This document shows, one piece after another, positions 35,231 through 37,383 of a stretch of 37,383 nt of DNA (its first letter is position 1; the number at the start of each line of letters is the position of its first letter). This stretch comes from a virus, in the IMG/VR virus record IMGVR_UViG_3300032893_000172, positions 1 through 37,383 of that record. The stretch is one strand, 5' to 3'. Position numbers and translations under genes: made by a program. The notes beneath the pieces are model-generated. The model was not told the origin of the DNA, ran no database searches, and worked only from the letters and a program-made list of their open reading frames with translations.

Positions 35231-35572
35231 TTATTGAAGATATCTATCTTCTAATTTCCATGTTTTAATGGAATCATTTATAGCTTCTTCTGGAGAATTA
35301 TATAACTGGTCTTCAGAATAAAAAAACCCATACTTTATATTTTTATTATCTTCATCAATATTAATATTCAACTTATATTGATAAATTTCAAATTCATCTA
35401 TTTCATTTCCATCTTCATCTGTAGGAACTTCTTCTTCTCCAGTAGTAATATCATACTCATATCCGTCTTTCCCAACTAAATACTTTTCTATTTTAATTAC
35501 TTTACCTTCAACTAATCCCCAATTACTGAAGACATAAAAGACGTCACCTAATTCTATCTTTCTTGTTTCCAT
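35231..35572 (-). CDS. Hypothetical acidic protein, first gene of the leftward block
   Basis: The protein has 113 aa and is acidic. The N-terminal segment 'KIELGDVFYVFSNWGLVEGKVIKIEKYLVGKDGYEYDIT' resembles small SH3-like barrels; an acidic loop (EEEVPTDEDGNEIDEFEIYQYK) and a helical end (SPEEAINDSIKTWKLEDRYLQ) follow. It is the promoter-proximal gene of the long leftward operon, so its mRNA leader must lie within 35573-35880. Role unknown. Confidence 0.5.
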   Translation of the reverse strand: METRKIELGDVFYVFSNWGLVEGKVIKIEKYLVGKDGYEYDITTGEEEVPTDEDGNEIDEFEIYQYKLNINIDEDNKNIKYGFFYSEDQLYNSPEEAINDSIKTWKLEDRYLQ

Positions 35573-35880
35573 ATATATTGTATTTATTAATAATATCTAA
35601 TACAGGATCCCCCATAAATATTACATTTACAGTTCCTGTGTTTTCAGACTCTATCTTCTATAAGGTCGTACGATCCTGAACACCTATCCTTACTCTTCCC
35701 ACATTTCCTACTTAGCAGAGGTAAGGCCCTTATATATTTTCAAATCCTTTCACTCCTATTTAGAGTTACTACTCTTTAATAGAGTTAATAATTGACATAA
35801 CGAATAAGTTTAAAAAAGGTTACGTTTTTGATAAACTTTTTTTAAAAAAATTTTTATAGATAGGTATATTTGAGCTCGTC
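35573..35880. other. Gene-free divergent region, left half
   Basis: No convincing gene lies here. The stretch holds the leader of the leftward operon. It contains two mutually exclusive 5-bp hairpins: AGAGT (35762-35766) with ACTCT (35771-35775), or the same ACTCT with AGAGT (35781-35785). A homopolymer-rich A/T tract lies at 35831-35857, next to the rightward promoter candidate. The leftward promoter itself is not obvious; I found no perfect TAnnTTTG on the minus strand within the first 300 nt. Confidence 0.5.
35865..35872 (+). promoter_or_regulatory. Bacteroides-type -7 box (TATATTTG) for rightward transcription
   Basis: TATATTTG matches the Bacteroidota housekeeping -7 consensus TAnnTTTG exactly. 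It is preceded by a long A/T tract (35831-35857) that could act as an UP-like element. A clear -33 TTTG at the usual distance is missing, so the call is moderate. Transcription would start near 35878 and read into the folded leader and the 58-aa gene at 36169. Confidence 0.4.
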
Positions 35881-35891
35881 TTCTACCCTAT

Positions 35892-36052
35892 TCAAACTAC
35901 CCCAATGCGCAAATGCGCAGGAAAGTACTCCGGTGCAAATTTGAGGATGAAACTTTAAGATTTAGAGCAATTAACTAGAAGATTGAAAAATCAATGTCGA
36001 TCTAGTAGGTTCACCAGACTAACGGCACTAAGCGATAACGGTGATTGCTCTA
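35892..36052 (+). ncRNA. Structured leader RNA with three-way junction
   Basis: Two elements fold next to each other. First, TGCGC/GCGCA with an AAAT loop (35906-35919) is enclosed by TCAAA/TTTGA (35892-35896 with 35940-35944). Second, a three-way junction: P1 TAGAGCAAT/ATTGCTCTA (35963-35971 with 36044-36052, 9 bp); P2 ACTAGA/TCTAGT (35974-35979 with 36001-36006) topped by ATTGA/TCAAT with an AAAA loop; P3 TCACC/GGTGA (36011-36015 with 36040-36044). No known RNA family recognised. It lies between the promoter box and the 58-aa gene. Confidence 0.5.
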
Positions 36053-36148
36053 TCTCTTTTATTAGAGGCGCGTAATAGAAGCGCTAACACAAACTTATTT
36101 CCCATCCCAATGCTAGACCCTTCCCAAGAAGGATCTTCGCCATTACTG

Positions 36149-36160
36149 AAACCACTAATA
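36149..36160 (+). promoter_or_regulatory. Start-associated motif AAACCACTAATA, copy 1
   Basis: This 12-base motif ends 8 nt before the ATG of the 58-aa gene at 36169. Identical copies lie at 37053-37064 and 37249-37260, each ending 9 nt before a start. It replaces any Shine-Dalgarno. It could be a translation enhancer or a phage promoter core. Confidence 0.65.
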
Positions 36161-36168
36161 ATTTAGAT

Positions 36169-36345
36169 ATGAAAGCAACTATTAGTAAGATTGAACACTT
36201 TGATCGTAAGAGTGATGGTACTCCGATCAGTAAGATCAGCTTTGAACCAACAGTTATCAATGATGAGGTTGTATTCCTCAATCCTAGATGGTCTGATGGA
36301 CATTTGGATAAGAAACTTGAAGGTAAGATAGCTAGAGTAGAGTAA
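36169..36345 (+). CDS. Small 58-aa rightward gene in the divergent region
   Basis: The frame starts at ATG 36169 and ends with TAA at 36343-36345. The protein (MKATISKIEHFDRKSDGTPI... SFEPTVINDEVVFLNPRWSDGHLDKKLEGKIARVE) is soluble, with predicted beta strands and a charged C-terminus. It has no stop inside, an exact AAACCACTAATA motif 8 nt upstream and a folded leader of about 290 nt, which support a real gene. Its codons are visibly richer in G and C (CGT, CCG, GAG, CTC, TTG) than the structural genes, so it may have another origin. A hairpin covers the stop codon. No family recognised. Confidence 0.6.
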   Translation: MKATISKIEHFDRKSDGTPISKISFEPTVINDEVVFLNPRWSDGHLDKKLEGKIARVE

Positions 36346-36362
36346 TATCTACTCTTCCTCCT
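36334..36362 (+). terminator. Terminator-like hairpin spanning the stop of the 58-aa gene
   Basis: AGAGTAGA (36334-36341) pairs with TCTACTCT (36348-36355) around a 6-nt loop GTAATA that contains the TAA stop. A pyrimidine-rich tail (TCCTCCTTATCC) follows. The stem is 8 bp with three G-C pairs, so it is of medium strength. It would end the first rightward transcript or separate it from the structured region that follows. Confidence 0.5.
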
Positions 36363-36428
36363 TATCCTTTACAATCTAAAATACACTATTTTCATCAATT
36401 AGTCAATAACTAAATAGCTTATAACATA

Positions 36429-36684
36429 GCAACTAAGGGAGAAACCTATCGAATTAACATTCAATAGGAAAGTTGTCATTAATCAGATAGAACAAAAGCC
36501 TAGAAATCCAAGTCAACGCTAATCGGACTTATATACAGATTTGACTGCTCGTCATCTATCTGATTACATAAAATTTAATAGTCATAATACTTTACACTAA
36601 TAAAGCACTCTTTCGAGCATAAGATGTAAATTGCCCTGGTACAAAATGCAGATTTATTTTGAGTTTACTTTATTATGACTATTA
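36429..36684 (+). ncRNA. Three consecutive stem domains before the 113-aa gene
   Basis: Domain 1: CAACT/AGTTG (36430-36434 with 36471-36475) encloses CCTAT/ATAGG and GAAT/ATTC hairpin stems (36445-36468). Domain 2: TAATCAGATAGA/TCTATCTGATTA (36480-36491 with 36555-36566, 12 bp) encloses AGTCAA/TTGACT (36511-36516 with 36541-36546), with AAGTC/GACTT as an alternative. Domain 3: TAATAGTCATAATA/TATTATGACTATTA (36576-36589 with 36671-36684, 14 bp) encloses TTTACA/TGTAAA (36591-36596 with 36625-36630). No protein gene fits. It could be a long mRNA leader, a structured ncRNA or an origin. Confidence 0.55.
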
Positions 36685-36720
36685 TTTATATTATTATCAA
36701 ACAATCTAAACTATACAACC

Positions 36721-37062
36721 ATGAAAAATTATCAAATAACAGTATTAGATCGTCCACATTACAAAGTTCAGTTAACAAACATTAAAAATAAAACTGAAAA
36801 ACCTATCATATTAAAGATCTATCAAAAAGGAAATAGAGAATTAATTTTCGATGAAATCAACCATATTGTCGAAGAATCTCTCCCTTGGAGCAATCACTTA
36901 CCATATAAAATATCACCAAAAAGAATGTATTTCTGTGGAAAAATGATACAAAAATGGATTAAATATCCTTGGAATAAAAAAGCAATTAGAATAAGAAAAT
37001 TCATTTTCGACTTCGAATATGAGACAGGAATGGATGAAATAGTTCTACTCACAAACCACTAA
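36721..37062 (+). CDS. Hypothetical rightward (probably early) protein
   Basis: The protein has 113 aa, basic, with alternating strand-like N-terminus (KNYQITVLDRPHYKVQLTNIKNKTEKPIILKIYQKGNRELIFDEINHIVEE) and a positively charged middle (SPKRMYFCGKMIQKWIKYPWNKKAIRIRKFIFDFEYETGMDEIVLLTNH). No family recognised. It is the first gene after the structured leader at 36429-36684 and lacks the AAACCACTAATA motif; CTATACAACC stands before its ATG. The motif of the next gene overlaps its last codons, so the downstream genes are linked to it. The direction opposite to the structural block suggests early expression. Confidence 0.6.
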   Translation: MKNYQITVLDRPHYKVQLTNIKNKTEKPIILKIYQKGNRELIFDEINHIVEESLPWSNHLPYKISPKRMYFCGKMIQKWIKYPWNKKAIRIRKFIFDFEYETGMDEIVLLTNH

Positions 37063-37064
37063 TA
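37053..37064 (+). promoter_or_regulatory. Start-associated motif AAACCACTAATA, copy 2
   Basis: The motif overlaps the last two codons and the TAA of the 113-aa gene and ends 9 nt before the ATG at 37074. It is read here in a different codon phase than in copy 3, so identity is not due to protein coding. Confidence 0.65.
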
Positions 37065-37073
37065 TCTACATAT

Positions 37074-37250
37074 ATGGAAAATCTAGTTGCAATACATGCA
37101 GTATCAATTATAGAAACAAAAATCCCATACTTTGGATCTATAACTGATTACGATTTACCAATTACATCATCTCCAATGTTCTACATAGAACTATGGAGAG
37201 ATAAATATCAAGAAAATCCAGATAGAGAATTTCTACTATCTAAAAATTAA
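37074..37250 (+). CDS. Small 58-aa rightward gene
   Basis: The frame runs from ATG 37074 to TAA at 37248-37250. The protein (MENLVAIHAVSIIETKIPYF... SSPMFYIELWRDKYQENPDREFLLSKN) is hydrophilic with a beta-like N-terminus. The start is supported by AAACCACTAATA 9 nt upstream, and its stop overlaps the next copy of that motif. Such overlapping small genes are typical of early phage operons. Function unknown. Confidence 0.6.
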   Translation: MENLVAIHAVSIIETKIPYFGSITDYDLPITSSPMFYIELWRDKYQENPDREFLLSKN

Positions 37251-37260
37251 ACCACTAATA
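37249..37260 (+). promoter_or_regulatory. Start-associated motif AAACCACTAATA, copy 3
   Basis: The motif begins within the TAA of the 58-aa gene and ends 9 nt before the ATG at 37270. The spacers of copies 2 and 3 also share TACATAT before the ATG. Confidence 0.65.
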
Positions 37261-37269
37261 ATTACATAT

Positions 37270-37383
37270 ATGATACCACCAAAAGTTCAACATCATCCAA
37301 CATCTGGATTATTAATTGGATGGAACATAGTAATCTGTAGCAGAGATAACACTCATCAAATGTTAATACATAAAGATGAAAAA
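37270..37383 (+). CDS. Partial rightward gene running off the window
   Basis: From ATG 37270 the frame is open to the window end (38 codons: MIPPKVQHHPTSGLLIGWNI... INHK-type end). The start is preceded by AAACCACTAATA with a 9-nt spacer. The C-terminus lies outside the window, so no function can be given. Confidence 0.55.
   Translation, partial: MIPPKVQHHPTSGLLIGWNIVICSRDNTHQMLIHKDEK

Noticed and set aside
35544-35615. 23-aa minus-strand frame (MGDPVLDIINKYNIYG...) overlapping the first leftward gene
   Set aside because: It looks somewhat protein-like but is very short, overlaps the start of the 113-aa gene and has no start signal. Possibly a leader peptide, not supportable.
35792-35820. 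TTGACA as a -35 box
   Set aside because: No -10-like hexamer at 16-18 nt, and Bacteroidota promoters do not use this box.
36005-36030. Group I intron core (GGTTCACCAGACTAACGG resembles the R element)
   Set aside because: No matching P, Q and S elements or exon junction can be found, and the stretch is better explained by the local three-way junction.
36090-36097. CAAACTTA, i.e. a minus-strand TAAGTTTG -7 box
   Set aside because: A perfect -7 match, but there is no -33 element and its transcript would run antisense through the structured leader. Left as a weak possibility for the leftward promoter.
36084-36281. 65-aa minus-strand reading frame in the divergent region
   Set aside because: It lies antisense to the better supported 58-aa gene and its leader, has no start signal and an unlikely low-complexity hydrophobic sequence.
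1-37383. tRNA genes, CRISPR arrays, insertion sequences, integrase, diversity-generating retroelement
   Set aside because: No tRNA T-arm with proper stems, no spaced repeats, no transposase, integrase or reverse transcriptase motifs were seen in any frame.

Overview
The window looks like about 37 kb of a crAss-like phage (Crassvirales, tailed dsDNA phage) infecting a Bacteroidota host. Evidence seen in the sequence: AT-rich DNA, one long co-directional virion block on the minus strand, and the order large terminase - portal - charged scaffold-like protein - HK97-type major capsid protein - connector proteins, ending in a P22 gp4-like tail tubular protein followed by a giant stabilization/muzzle-like protein. 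All large genes are open under the standard code; I see no sign of TAG or TGA reassignment. There are no tRNAs, no CRISPR and no integrase. Family assignments come from remembered motifs and gene order, not from a database search.

Layout in transcription order on the minus strand (right to left). 35572-32403: small accessory proteins, three of them with Cys pairs suggesting zinc ribbons or clusters. 32368-29796: a conserved gene just before TerL, then TerL. 29789-24710: portal, scaffold candidate and major capsid protein, the last followed by a hairpin. 24607-22417: a head protein and two paralogous connector proteins. 22416-22263: a 154-nt gap that can fold into a branched RNA. 22262-20784: two abundant-looking capsid-associated proteins closed by a strong terminator. 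20695-19344: a GT-A glycosyltransferase and a SAM methyltransferase. 19342-11996: fibre proteins, small membrane proteins and a DUF5675 candidate lysin. 11994-8667: a beta-helix tailspike, then holin- and spanin-like proteins. 8659-1: connector and tail proteins (an HU/IHF-like protein, tail tubular protein, stabilization protein) and a truncated cargo-like virion protein.

The right end is different. From about 35573 to 36720 no protein occupies most of the DNA, and the direction switches: a rightward set of small genes (58 aa at 36169, 113 aa at 36721, 58 aa at 37074, and a truncated one at 37270) runs off the window. The gap holds a Bacteroides-type -7 promoter box, a three-way-junction fold, a terminator-like hairpin and three consecutive stem domains. 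An identical 12-base motif, AAACCACTAATA, lies 8-9 nt upstream of three of the four rightward starts. This leader region, with its repeated start-associated motif, is the most promising undescribed element. It is probably the early/late switch of the genome.

The genes appear to work together as one late programme: package DNA (TerL, portal), build the head (scaffold, capsid, auxiliary proteins), build the short tail (connectors, tubular and muzzle proteins), recognise the host (tailspike, fibres), possibly modify glycans (glycosyltransferase, methyltransferase), and lyse (holin, spanin, DUF5675). Hairpins after the capsid gene and the second auxiliary gene probably set the dose of the most abundant proteins.
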